A stretch of DNA of 64,000 nucleotides from Rhipidocladum racemiflorum (taxonomy: Eukaryota > Streptophyta > Magnoliopsida > Poales > Poaceae): contig CM070577.1 of assembly GCA_036346355.1 (NCBI GenBank), positions 18,847,666-18,911,665 of the forward strand. The letters are read 5' to 3'. This document shows positions 45,201 to 56,235 of this stretch, piece by piece. The position numbers and the translations under genes are program-made. The notes below the pieces were generated by a model. That model was not told the origin of the DNA. It searched no databases and was given only the letters and a program-made list of their open reading frames with translations. Position 1 is the stretch's first letter; every line of letters starts with the position of its first letter.

Positions 45201-45727
45201 ATTTATGCTTTACTTGTTTCTACTGCTTTCGAATCTACTTATGATATTTGTCAAATGCTGTTTTATTGCAAATATACCTTGAGCTACTCCTTTGTACCAA
45301 GCCATGCATATAGTATATTAGCCTGCATTCTGTGCATGACTTGCTGAGTACCAAGTACTCACCCTTGCCACCCTACAACACCAGTTGAGGAGGAGACCAC
45401 ACCAGCTTTGGAGGAGGAGCTCCAAGAGGATCCGTCTACTTAGGGAGCGAGCCCGGGCCTTGCTGTGGTATCTTGAATGGCGCCACGGTTATTTGATTTT
45501 CCGCTGCTACTATTTCTCTCTTAATAAGTATCGCCCTGCGAGGCGTACATTTGTGACTTGGCCATAAGGTCAAGTAACCAGTTTGCTTAATTAAATAAAA
45601 GTACTTTATTAGTATCGAATGGTATGATTGTGATATTTACCGATGTTAAGACTGTGTGCACTAGCGCGTTCCTGGACTAGTGTTGAATACACAGAGGGTC
45701 CGGATTTGCAAATTCGGGGTCCCGACA
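42228..45727 (+). mobile_element. Solo LTR I (3.5 kb) inserted in element E
   Basis: Begins TGTAACACCCC and ends GGGTCCCGACA. It is flanked by a perfect 5 bp duplication ggctt at 42223-42227 and 45728-45732. There is no PBS, polypurine tract, pol or second LTR inside. The tgagtaccaagtactcaccctt motif at 45343-45365 and the TGTAACACCCC start fit a Tekay-like LTR. A GC-rich part (42540-43720) gives overlapping ORFs on both strands that I regard as chance; the rest is AT-rich. No gene supported. Confidence 0.88.
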
Positions 45728-45732
45728 GGCTT

Positions 45733-46798
45733 CTAGTGAGAGAGCACATTCCACATCTTCTTTAGGTATCTCATCATGGATTCTTGATTCTGGTGCTTCT
45801 TTTTATATGGCATCTGATTCCACCAGTCTTAATTCCATTAATCCTCTCACTGCTCCTATCACTGTTTAGACCCCAAATGGTGCTTCTTTCTATTGCAGGA
45901 CAAGGCACTCTTTTATCTTCCTCTTTTTATCTTCATGTTGTTTCTCATGTCCCAAAACTAATCCTATAGCTTATATCCACCAGCCAACTCACTGATCATG
46001 GTCATCGTGTTATCCTTGATTCTGACTCTTGTTGTGTTTAGGATCGCTGTACAGGGTTTTTGGTTGGTACAAACCCTCGCCGCCATGACTCACAGCATCT
46101 CTAAGAGCTTGATTGGCTTCATCTTCCTTCCGCTGTCCCTGCTAGTCTCTCCATCCCCTCTACCACCTCTGTCTCCATTGCATCCTCCATGACGTTGTTT
46201 GCTTAGTTGCATCACTATTTGGGACATCTTTGTGGTTCGTGTATGTCTTCTTTAGTTCATCATGGTCTTTTAGGGTCTATGTTTGGTAATGTCTCTTTAG
46301 ATTGTGCGGGATGTAAGCATAGTAAGCAGCTTGAACTCCCCTATCCTTCCAGTTATTTTGTGTCACAGTGTCCTAATTTTGTTTATTCTGATGTTTGGGC
46401 TTTGGCTCCCTTTGTTACAAAAGGGGTCATAGATATTATATTATTTTTATAAATGATTTCTCTCTCCACACCTGTATATATTTTAAGCCTTCTCATAATG
46501 AGGTTTTATCAATCTATAAGACTTTTGCCACCATGATTCATACTCAATTTGATTCTCTTATTCGTGTTCTTTGTGCTAACTCAGCATGGGAGTATCTACC
46601 AGGAGTACTTCATATTTTTCTTGCTGAACAAGACACTCTTTCTCAGTTTTCCTGTCCTAGTGCACATGCGTGTAATGGTATCATTAAGCGTAAGCATTAT
46701 CATCTTCTTGAGACAGCTGATGGTCTTTTGCTTGTTTCTATTGTTTCACCTCACTTCCGGGCTAGGGCTATTTTCACTACTACTTACCTTGATTAATA
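45733..46798 (+). pseudogene. Element E protease and integrase
   Basis: Protease: SWILDSGASFYMASDS near 45775, with an intact D-S-G. Then a gag-pre-integrase zinc region (LHHYLGHLC...LDCAGCKHSKQ, 46207-46340). The integrase core follows with D in YSDVW, a changed second motif (VLCANSAWEY, where D is expected before S), and decayed sequence after it. Many stops and frame changes. Confidence 0.8.
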
Positions 46799-47394
46799 TT
46801 TAGCCTTCTACTCTGCAGGGTGGGATTCTAGTAGAGTGTCTTTGTGGCATTACTCCTATTTATTCTAGTCTTTGCCTCTTTAGGTGTGTGCGCTATGTTC
46901 TTCTTGCACCTCGTTAATGCACCAAGCTAACCGCTCGATCTGTTGAGTGTTTTTCTGATATATATTGCTGTGATAAGGGATATCATTGTTAGGATTCTAT
47001 TGGCCAACGGATATGGTTCTCTCTAGATGTTACTTTTGATGAGTCTTGTCTCTTCTACCCTCATCCTTCTTATTCTTCCAATCCAGCATCTCTTGTCGAG
47101 TCGCTTTCTTTCTTAACTTTTCCTGATAATCTAGTTTCCACTCCCTTTCCATAGTTGGCATATCCTTCATCGCCAGCTGCTCCTCTGGTGTCTTCTTTAC
47201 CATCGGTGCCTCCTCTAAAGGTTTCTCCTGATATCGTTCCTTCTTATCGTCTATACTACACTCTTGATTTATTTGGTGTGACATCTTCTCCTGATGTGCC
47301 ATCTTCTTTAGTGTTTCCTCCTCACTATGCTCTTCGCGATTGCTAGTATATTCGACCTCCTGAAAGTATTGGGTTTGCTGACACAGCTCTTGGC

Positions 47395-48091
47395 AAACCG
47401 GTTTCTTACCATGATGTTGTTATTCATCAGGAATGGTAGCATGTGATGGTAGAGGAGCTTCTACCCTTGAGTGCACTAACACATGGGATCTTGTGCCCCT
47501 TCCTTCACGTGTCCGTACCATTACGTGCAAGTGGGTCTATAAGGTTAAAACTCGCTCTGATGGTTCTCTTGAGCGATACAAGGCTCGTCTCGTGGCACAT
47601 GGTTTTCAGCATGAGCATGGTTGTAATTACGATGAGACTTTTGGTCTTGTGGCTTACATGACCACTGTTTGTATTGTTCTTACTGTGCCCTCCATTCGTG
47701 AGTGGTCCATCTCTCAACTTGATATCAAGAATACATTTTTTAATGGTGAGCTACGTAAGGAGGTCTATATATAGCTACCACTGAGGTATTATGTTCCTGA
47801 GAGAATGGCTTGTCGGCTTCATTGCTATCTTTATGGAGTTAAGCAAGCCCCTCATGCCTAGTTTGAGTGTTTTTATTATGTGGTCAATGTAGCTGGCTCT
47901 TCTACTAGTGCTCATGAACTTGCATGTTTTGTTCACATTTCGCCTTGTGGTTGGACTCTTATCCTTCTGTATGTCGATGACACGATTATCACTAGAAATG
48001 ATTATCAGTATATTGTCTTTATGGATGCATGTCTCAGTGAGCAGTTTCTCATATCTGGTCTAGGTCCCCTCCGCTACTTCATTGGGATTGG
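47395..48091 (+). pseudogene. Element E reverse transcriptase
   Basis: Copia RT: NTWDLVPLPSRVRTITCKWV, YKVKTRSDGSLERYKARLVA, then WSISQLDIKNTFFNGELRKE (D to N changes nearby), and LILLYVDDTIIT with the YVDD motif. It is cut in GLGPLRYFIGIG by element C at 48097 and continues at 61686. A stop after VYI at 47772 and others show it is inactive. Confidence 0.88.
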
Positions 48092-48096
48092 GGTTT

Positions 48097-48842
48097 TGTT
48101 GACACCTAAATTTGACCGACCGAGACAGGTCCGGTCGTGGCACGAGCCAGAAAGATGGCACGAGTCGGATTAGCAACGAGTAATGGGACAGAAGCCATAT
48201 CGGAAAGAGCATGGTCGTATAAGGCACAGACGGGAAGAAACCGAAGCCGGTAAAACCTGGATTTGATACGGTTGCGGTCAAGATGGAAAGACAAGATCAA
48301 TGCCGATACGATTGAAGAGTCCGTGATGATCATGATCAAGGCTACACCGGCTATAAAAGGCGACATGCTACAGAGAGGAGGACATCAACACAAACAACCA
48401 ACCAATCTACCAATACTTTATCTTTACTGCACTAGGAGTAGTTTCATAGCATTGTAATCTTTCTTCTATAATACACTTTGATCAATACGAGTTGCGCGTC
48501 GCCGGTTGTTGATCTTTGATGCATTACGCTCTGCCAAGCTCTTGTTTCTTCCGATCTTGTTGCGCATCGCCTTTTTTGGAGAAGCCAAGCTTTTACCCCT
48601 TTTTCTTATTAATTCGAAAGAGTCAATTGGACCCAGTTACCCGATCCAAGTTCTTTCATCACCGAGCCGACATGGATTACCTTATCAGCAAGACTCAGAT
48701 CGTTCTTCTGAGCGGTCATATCTGAAGACACGTCTCTTGCCGATTGTGGGATCAAATCGGCTGGCACGCTCGCAACTCTTGAACCTGGCGTTCTCGTGTG
48801 TTGGCAGCGATCGACCCGACGCCATGTTTTTCAGCGCCAACA
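48097..48842 (+). repeat. 5' LTR of element C, with TATA box
   Basis: TATAAAA at 48352-48358 (ggcTATAAAAGG) is placed to drive element transcription. The matching box in the 3' LTR is at 61203-61209. Confidence 0.92.
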
Positions 48843-48846
48843 CACC

Positions 48847-48866
48847 TTTGGCACGCCCAGTGGGAC
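48847..48866 (+). other. Primer-binding site of element C
   Basis: TTTGGCACGCCCAGTGGGAC starts four bases after the LTR end. I cannot name the tRNA. Confidence 0.7.
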
Positions 48867-48880
48867 ACGAAGAAGCATCA

Positions 48881-51368
48881 ATGACGTCATTAGGGAAGTC
48901 TGTTGCTCCTACTAACGTCAGCACTAACGCAATAATCGCACCAACTTTGGCCGATTTAACACCAGAACAACGCCAAGAGATCGAGGATCAGAAGGCGGCA
49001 TTGGAGAAAATGATGCTAAGCTGCTTCCAAATGACTCGACGCGGTGTCACCCAGAAGACAGCACTGCCGACGGTCGATTCCCTTGGAGTCATCGCCCTAA
49101 GTACCAACAATGAACCAGGGGTAAGACGATATATACCTGTACAAGCAGAATTATCAGAGATGATTAACCAGTCTATCAACCACGCGTTGTGGAACCAGTC
49201 ATCGGTTTTAGTTACCACACTCAGGCCGTTAATATCTAATAGCGTGAAAGAAGTAGCGTAGGAGCTTGTAACGACCAAAACCCTATTTGATCCACCAGAA
49301 GCCCTGCCTACATACCCGGTCTACTCGATCGGCCCCAATACTTAGGGTCTGAAGCCGATGGTTGAAAACACATCATCGGCCGCAATTATAACGCCTGCAC
49401 CACCACAGCCGACTGTCACCTTGCCTAGGGATCCTGGGACAAGTGAAGTCAGGCAATACTATGGCCATACCGATGGCGCCAAGATAGGTGCCACGATTAA
49501 CTCGGTCCCAAACACACAATACTCACATCGAGTGGCTGCGTACACGGAACCTTCCGTACCGTAGCCAGATCTTGCGCGACACCAAGTCATTGGTCAGGAA
49601 ATCGGACATAATTACCGGCAGCATAGGCCGATGGCACAACCCAAGTTTGCACTCGGGGGGCAGCGCCAGGTTTCACCCGAGCTCCCGCTCGGGGGGCATC
49701 GCCACGTTATGCCCGAGTTTACACTCGGGGGGCAGCATCATGAAGCACTCGAGGTACACTCGGTAGGCATCGGCACGGGGAAGGCCCGGTAGCACCCCCA
49801 CCGCTAGTTGCACCACCTAGAGAAGCCTATTGGATGGATGCAATCACGAACGTCCTGCAAGACCAATTCAGCATCCAGCCGAGAGGACGGACTCTCGGCT
49901 ATAGAAAACCTTACCCTGATAATATTGATAGGATCCCCATATCCCAACGGTTATCGGATCCCTGACTTTACTAAGTTCTCAGGGGATGACGTGACCACCA
50001 CCATGGAACACATGGGCCGCTTCATAGTGCAATGCGGGGAAGCGGCACATTATGATGGACTCCGGATAAAACTATTCCCATTATCGTTGTCTGGAGCAGC
50101 ATTCACATGGTTCACTACTCTGCCACCAAATTTGGTCAATGCATGGACCGATTTGGAAAGCCGATTCCATGAATACTTCTTCTGCGGAAGTTTGGAGTTA
50201 CGGATCTCTGATCTAAGCTCCGTGCGGTAGACGTTCGGGGAGTCAGTGGCTAAGTACATCAAAAGGTTCAGAGAAGTGCGGAACCGATGTTTTAGCGTTA
50301 CTCTGCCCGATAATTAGCTTGCCGATCTAGCTTTCCAGGGCTTAATTCCCTCTCTACGGGAAAAGTTCGACGGACAAGAGTTCACTGATCTAAGCCACCT
50401 AGTGCACACAGGGTATCGGCCCAAGAAGGCCGGTTTTACGAAAACAAGGGGTTTAAATATAAGTTTAAGAGCAATAAAGAAAAGAAAAGTCTAAAGTCAA
50501 TTTGGTGGAGTATGAATCGGAAGATTCATCCGATGATGAGGAATCCGATATAAACGTAGCCGAATGGATCAGGGGTAACAAGAAACCTTTGGTATGTTCA
50601 TGGCTAAAGCCAACTAAAACCAAGTCGGAAGTTAAATATTCGTTTGACGTGTCCAAGTGTGACCGCATCTTTGACTTGCTCTTGCAAGAAAAGTTGGTAC
50701 GGCTCCCAGAAGGACATGTCATACCATCAGCCGAGGAAGTGAAGAAACGAAGATATTGTAAGTGGCACAATTCTTTCTCACACAATACTAATGATTGTAA
50801 TATCTTCCGTCAACAGATACAGTCGGCTATAGAGGATGGACGACTGAAGTTCGTGGAAGAGCAAGACCAGCAGGTTGACAAGAATCCCTTCCCAGTCAAC
50901 ATGGTTAGTTGTTCGGTCAAGGGGAAGGAAGTACGACAAGACGAAGGTTGCTCATTGGCGATATCGGCTACAAAGGCTGATAAGAAGACAATAAACAAAG
51001 AGAGAACAGTACAGATCACGATCGGCTCAATCCAAATAGAGGCCGATCCTGAAGGAAGACGGTCAAGAACAGTCAGAATAAGGGGTAAGCCCGAAATCAA
51101 TAAGTGGCAGAAGGCTGAAAGACCGATGCCACCGAAGAAATCAATAATAAAGGCTGGACCGACTTTTGCTCAGTTGTTAGGTAAATACGAGAAAAAGGGA
51201 CAGAAAACAGCCAATTTGTCCCGACGGTCGCCGATAAAAGAATATCGATCGATAGCCGCCAAAAAGGCCCACGAAAGGTGTCCTTTCTGGCGTTTCTACT
51301 GGGAGAGGAGATTGGCTCTGCCATCCCCTCATGCCTGTCCCATGCAGTACTACCCAGGGCAAGATTAA
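48881..51368 (+). pseudogene. Element C gag
   Basis: First ATG after the PBS is at 48881 (MTSLGKSVAPTNVS), followed by a stretch with a helical TPEQRQEIEDQKAALEKMM. The gag core is at 49930-50290 (DFTKFSGDDVTTTMEHMGRF, FPLSLSGAAFTWFTTLPPN, AWTDLESRFHEYFF). A further frame, 50502-51368, has CX2H-type residues (YCKWHNSFSHNTNDC) and a basic lysine-rich end. Stops at 49259, 49343, 49562 and elsewhere break the frame. It would package element RNA. Confidence 0.82.
49638..49765 (+). repeat. Coding tandem repeat in element C gag, about 39 bp units
   Basis: Three to four imperfect copies of a unit containing cccgagtt-c-ctcggggggca. In the gag frame they read FALGGQRQVSPE, LPLGGHRHVMPE, FTLGGQHHEALE and VHSVGIGTG, so the repeat is a multiple of three and kept in frame. 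Confidence 0.75.
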
Positions 51369-52021
51369 GAACATATCCGCTTTCCATCAGGGACGAAGCT
51401 GAGGCAAGAATACGAATCACACTCAGAAAATCGTCTAAGGCCGATTCATGAAAGAATCGGTAGGATGGAAAGAACAACTGAACAGCCGACAGGGCAGAAC
51501 GAGGCCAAAGGATCGAGATCAGCCCAGCAAAGAGGTCATAGGAAATCTGTCCACAAAAGGATCACGTGGCCAAGGAAAAATTAGGCAAACATTGGGGAAA
51601 AACGCAGGGCCGATCAGTTAGAATCGGCTAAAAACGGAGATTCTAAGAAAGAAGTTCCAACAGGAAAGAATGATGCGACCGAGTTAGCCGGTAAGATCCA
51701 CCAACTCGTGGAGCCGAAACCACATTGGTGTCCCGCTGGTCTCACGAAATCACAGAAACGGCGGCTCCAGCGCCTCAAGATGCTAGAATCCAGGAGGGAT
51801 GAGGAAGAAAATAGAAAGACGATGCTGTTGATAAACTGCGCCCTGTAAAGATTCCTAGGAAAGAGTGGCGCAGGAAAGAGATCATTCCAGCTAGTCCAGC
51901 CGTGGCTAGAGATGTGAACACACCTACGGCTGAGGATGTAGAAACACCCACAAACGAAGACATAGAAGCCTTCATGGCTAAATACGAGGAAATGCTTGAG
52001 ACCAAAGGGACATAGACATCT

Positions 52022-52810
52022 ATGGCCTGGAGTTCGGACACACTTACGGCCAAAAACACAGACGATTCTACATCAGATGACGGTAGACCACCAACGACAC
52101 TAGGCAATGCGTCCTCTCCGATAAGTATCAACATGGTGTTCGCTTTGCCGACCGAGTTCAAGGCTCAGGCTACCACGGCCCTGGAATCATGCGCACAGTT
52201 GCGCCTAAGGTCCCAAGAAGCAATTTTTGAGAAACCACAGGAAGACCACCAGCATTTGAAGCCGTTATACCTAAAGGTATACATCAATGGTAAACCAATA
52301 TCTAGAATGCTGGTGGACGGAGGCACAATTGTCAACTTGATGCCGTATTCAACATGCAAGAAGCTGGGGAAATCCGATGAAGATGTCATTAAAACCAATA
52401 TGGTTCTCAATGACTTCACCGGAGACCCCACAGAAGCCAGAGGCGTCATGGTCACCGAATTGACTGTCGGCAGCAAAACGTTGCCAACTGCCTTCTTTGT
52501 GGTGGACGCCAAAGGTAGTTACAGTGTGCTGCTAGGAAGGGATTGGATTCATGCTAACTGCCGCATCCCGTCTACCATGCATCAAAAACTGATGCAACAG
52601 AACGGAGATGCTGTCGAGATCATAGATGCCGACACATCGGCTAATATCGCTATGGCTAATCCCGATTCAAATTGGTCACACGAAGGAGCCAGGTGCATCT
52701 CGGGCAGAACGTTGGAAGACTGTGACTTCGTTTGCATCAATGATGCAAAGATAAGTCCGATCAACATAAGTCCCAGCACGGTTGATCGGACAAATGAAAT
52801 CCTGCGATGA
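52022..52810 (+). CDS. Element C aspartic protease region
   Basis: Open frame of 262 codons. Retropepsin landmarks: SRMLVDGGTIVNLMP (D-G-G active site as in A and B), then SYSVLLGRDWIHANCRIP. It would cleave the gag-pol polyprotein. The TGA at 52808-52810 overlaps the ATG of the next frame (52807), so RT continues in a shifted frame; whether this is natural or damage is unclear. Confidence 0.85.
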   Translation: MAWSSDTLTAKNTDDSTSDDGRPPTTLGNASSPISINMVFALPTEFKAQATTALESCAQLRLRSQEAIFEKPQEDHQHLKPLYLKVYINGKPISRMLVDGGTIVNLMPYSTCKKLGKSDEDVIKTNMVLNDFTGDPTEARGVMVTELTVGSKTLPTAFFVVDAKGSYSVLLGRDWIHANCRIPSTMHQKLMQQNGDAVEIIDADTSANIAMANPDSNWSHEGARCISGRTLEDCDFVCINDAKISPINISPSTVDRTNEILR

Positions 52811-53915
52811 TGGAAACTCTCCTGAATACAAGGTACTTGCAAGGAAAAGCCAGAGGCTACCAGTACATGGCCGATAGCTCCGAGGCTATCGGGCATCTTG
52901 AAGACGATGAAAGACTCGGACAAGTATTTACTTCAACCGATCCGTTGGAAGAAATAGACATAGGAAACAGGGATCGGAAAAGGCCAACCTTCATTAATGC
53001 TAGGTTGTGTGCCGAATATAAAGAAAGTCTGGTAAAATTATTAAAGGAATACAATGACTGTTTTGCTTGGGAGTATCATGAGATGCTTGGGTTAGACCGT
53101 CAACTTGTTGAATATCGGCTACTAGTAAAACCTGGATATCGGCCGTCCAAACAACCTCCAAGGCGTTTCAACCCAGCAATGTATGACAAAATCAAAGAGG
53201 AAATAGAACGATTACTAGAAGCCAAATTCATCATACCATGTCGATATGCTGAATGGGTTCCAAACATCGTTCCAATAACAAAAAAGAATGGGAAAATTAG
53301 AGTATGTGTTGATTTTAGGGACATAAATAAAGCCACCCCCAAAGATGAATACCCGATGCCTATAGCCGATATGCTTATCGACGCTGCATCAGGACACAAG
53401 ATCATCAACTTCCTAGATGGTAATGCAGGCTATAACCAGATCTTCATGGCCGAGGCCGATATTCATAAAACAACCTTCAGATGTCCTGGAGCATTAGGAC
53501 TATTCGAGTGGGTTGTTATGACATTCGGATTGACAAATGCTGGGGCTACATACCAAAGGGCTATGAACCTTATATTTCATGAGTTAATCGGCCACGTTGT
53601 GGATATTTATATAGAGATGTGGTGGTAAAATCGGCGGGAAACCAACAGCATTTAGCCGATTTAGAGGAAGTACTTAAGAAGACTCGGGTGCATGGTTTGA
53701 AGATGAATCCATTCAAATGCGCATTTGGAGTATTGGCTAGATAGTTTCTCGGGTTCATGGTACATGAAAGAGGAATAGAGGTCAACCGAGAGCGAGTCAG
53801 GGCCATAGCCGAGACAAAGCCCTCGAAGAACAAAAAGGACCTACAGAAATTGGTCGGGAAGATCAATTATCTGAGAAAGGTTCATCTCGAACTTATCTAG
53901 AAAAGTTGACACGTT
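52807..53915 (+). pseudogene. Element C reverse transcriptase
   Basis: Frame 52807-53628 carries NIVPITKKNGKIRVCVDFRD, FLDGNAGYNQIFMAEADIHK and MTFGLTNAGATYQRAMNLIF. At the catalytic YxDD the frame is lost: it reads YIEMWW then a stop, because one base is missing within the motif. Similarity continues in another frame from about 53620 (VHGLKMNPFKCAFGV, RGIEVNRERVRAIAE). The RT is therefore inactive in this copy. Confidence 0.88.
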
Positions 53916-53916
53916 C

Positions 53917-54930
53917 ATGCCATTGTTAAGATTGAAGGAAAATCAAGATTTCATATGGGGAGAAGAACAGCATAAGGCTTTTGATGACATCAAAAATTAT
54001 TTGTCAAAGCCACCAGTGTTGATAGCACCACAGAAGGAAGTACCGTTCAAATTGTACATATCGGCAGAGGAGATGACAATCGGAGTAGTCCTCGTGCAAG
54101 AAGTCAAAGGAAAAGAGCAGCTGATATTTTACTTAAGCCAACGGTTGATAGATGCAGAGACTTGTCTATCCCTTTACTTCGCATGCACAAAGCTGAGACA
54201 TTACATATTGGCGTCAACGTGTACGGTCGTTGGTAACACTGATGTCATAAAATACATGCTGTCGGCTCCTATAATGAAAGGGCAACTCAGAAAATGGGCC
54301 TATAGGCTCACAGAGTTCGACCTCACGTTCGAATCGGCTAAGGCAGTAAAAGGGCAAGTAATAGCCGATTTCATTACAGAACATACTGCAGCCTGCTAAT
54401 TAGTAAGGCTTGCCCCGTGGCGGCTTTACTTCGATGGGTCAGTATGCAGAGAAGGAAGTGGCATCAGAATAGTCTAGTATCTCCCAAAGGGCATAGCTAC
54501 GAGTTCGCCTTTAGACTAAACAGCCGATGTTCAAATAATCAGGCTGAATATGAAGACTTGATTAAGGGATTGATCATGCTACAAAACGTTGGGGCAGATT
54601 CCGTTGAGGCCTTCGGGTACTCCCTGCTGGTGATCCAACAAGTACAAGGGAAGTTCAATTGTTATGATGAAATCATAATCCAGTATCTGGCACATTGCCA
54701 TGAATTGATGAAGACGTTCAGTTTCGTCGCCATCGGCCATATACCTAGAGAAGAAAACAGCCAGGCCAATGCTTTGGCCCAGCAAGCATCAGGGTACATG
54801 CCTCTCGAGCAGTCAACCGACTATGAATCGGCCGAGAAGACAGTATTGTGCCTGACAGTCACCGATTGGTGCACGAAGATTATGGCTTACCTCACAGATC
54901 CTTCAGCTAGGGTAGATGCAAAGATCAAAA
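53917..54930 (+). pseudogene. Element C RNase H and second (Tat-type) RNase H
   Basis: First RNase H: FKLYISAEEMTIGVVLVQEV, IFYLSQRLIDAE, CTKLRHYILAST (53917-54399). After a stop at 54397 the second RNase H follows in another frame from about 54417: RRWGSMQRRK-like start, NNQAEYEDLIKGLIMLQNVG, then HIPREENSQANALAQQASG. The paired RNase H domains mark the Tat lineage. Confidence 0.85.
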
Positions 54931-54939
54931 GACAAGCAA

Positions 54940-56123
54940 TGAAATATGTGTTGATCGATAATATACTATATTATCGGACGATGGAAGGATTGCTCCTTCG
55001 ATGCCTTAGCACTGAAGAGGCTAAGACGGCCATAGGAGAAGTCAACGAAAGGATATGTGGGACCCATCAATCGGCCCACAAAATGAGATGGTTGCTTAAG
55101 CGCACTGGTTACTATTGGCTGACAATGCTAGAAGATTGTTTCCGGTACTACAAAGGATGCCAAGATTGCCAGAATTTTGGAAACTTGCAGAATGCTCCTA
55201 CCGTGGTTCTTCATGCGGTGGTGAAACCCTGGCCATTCCTTGGGTGGGGTATCGATATCATCGGGCAAATTTACCCGGCCTCGAGCAAAGGCCACAAGTT
55301 CATACTAGCCGCCATCGATTACTTTTCCAAATGGGTTGAAGCCATCCCGCTAAAGAAAGTAACCAGCACGGAATCAATAACGTTCGTCCAAGAACACATC
55401 GTTTATCGGTCTGGGATCCCACAAACTATCACGACTGACCAAGGCACTGTGTTCATGTCAGAGGCATTTCAGAGCTTCGCCCGGGGTTTAGGGATCAGAA
55501 TGTTAAACTCTTCACCATACTACACTCAGGCCAATGGGTAGGCCGAGTCATCGAACAAGACATTGATAAAACTGATTAAAAGGAAAAATCGCCGATAATC
55601 CTAAAGGGTGGCACACAACATTAGCCGACGCACTGTGGGCATACAGGGTGTGAGGCCACGGAGTCACCAAGGTATCATCGTACCAATCGGTGTATGGGCA
55701 AGAGGCGGTGCTGCCAATAGAAATCGGCATAAGTTCGCTCAGAACCGCCAAGTAAGATATTCTATCGGCTGAAGATTACAGGAACGCATTAGCCGATAAC
55801 TTGGAGGATCTAACAGAGTTGAGGTTAAAAACGCTCGAGTACATTCAGAAGAACAAGACTAGGGTGGCCAGGGCATACAATAAAAGGTCGTGACTAAGTC
55901 ATTCGAGGAAGGCGATTTAGTATGGAAAACTATCCTACCAGTCGGAACAAGAGACAACAAATACGAAAAATGGTCACCCATGTGGGAAGGGCCATACAAA
56001 GTTAATCGGCTGGTACTAGGAAACTCGTACATACTTGAAACCTTGGAAGGGGAAACATACGCCAAGGCCATCAACGGAAAATACCTGAAGAAGTACTACC
56101 CTAGTATATGGGTTGGGGCCTAG
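54940..56123 (+). pseudogene. Element C integrase
   Basis: Zinc region with H in CGTHQSAHKMRW and cysteines in CQDCQNF. The core has D in GWGIDIIGQIYP, D in TTDQGTVFMSEAF and E in the continuation after a stop (ANG, stop, AESSNK) at 55540-55542. The C-terminal part is in mixed frames (YEKWSPMWEGPYKVNRLV, SYILETLEGETYAKAINGKY) and ends at 56121-56123. Homologous in layout to element A's integrase. Confidence 0.85.
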
Positions 56124-56235
56124 AGAGGAAATCACTAACAGCCGAATCAAGTTCAGTATAAAATAGATTCGGCTGCAAGTCAAAGCATTACAAGACAAAA
56201 GACGGTGCACGATTAAGAATATTTCATTGCATCAT

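Noticed and set aside
48506..48880. Start of element C gag at 48506
   Set aside because: It would put the LTR end and PBS inside the coding region. The first ATG after the PBS, 48881, is in the same frame and is preferred.
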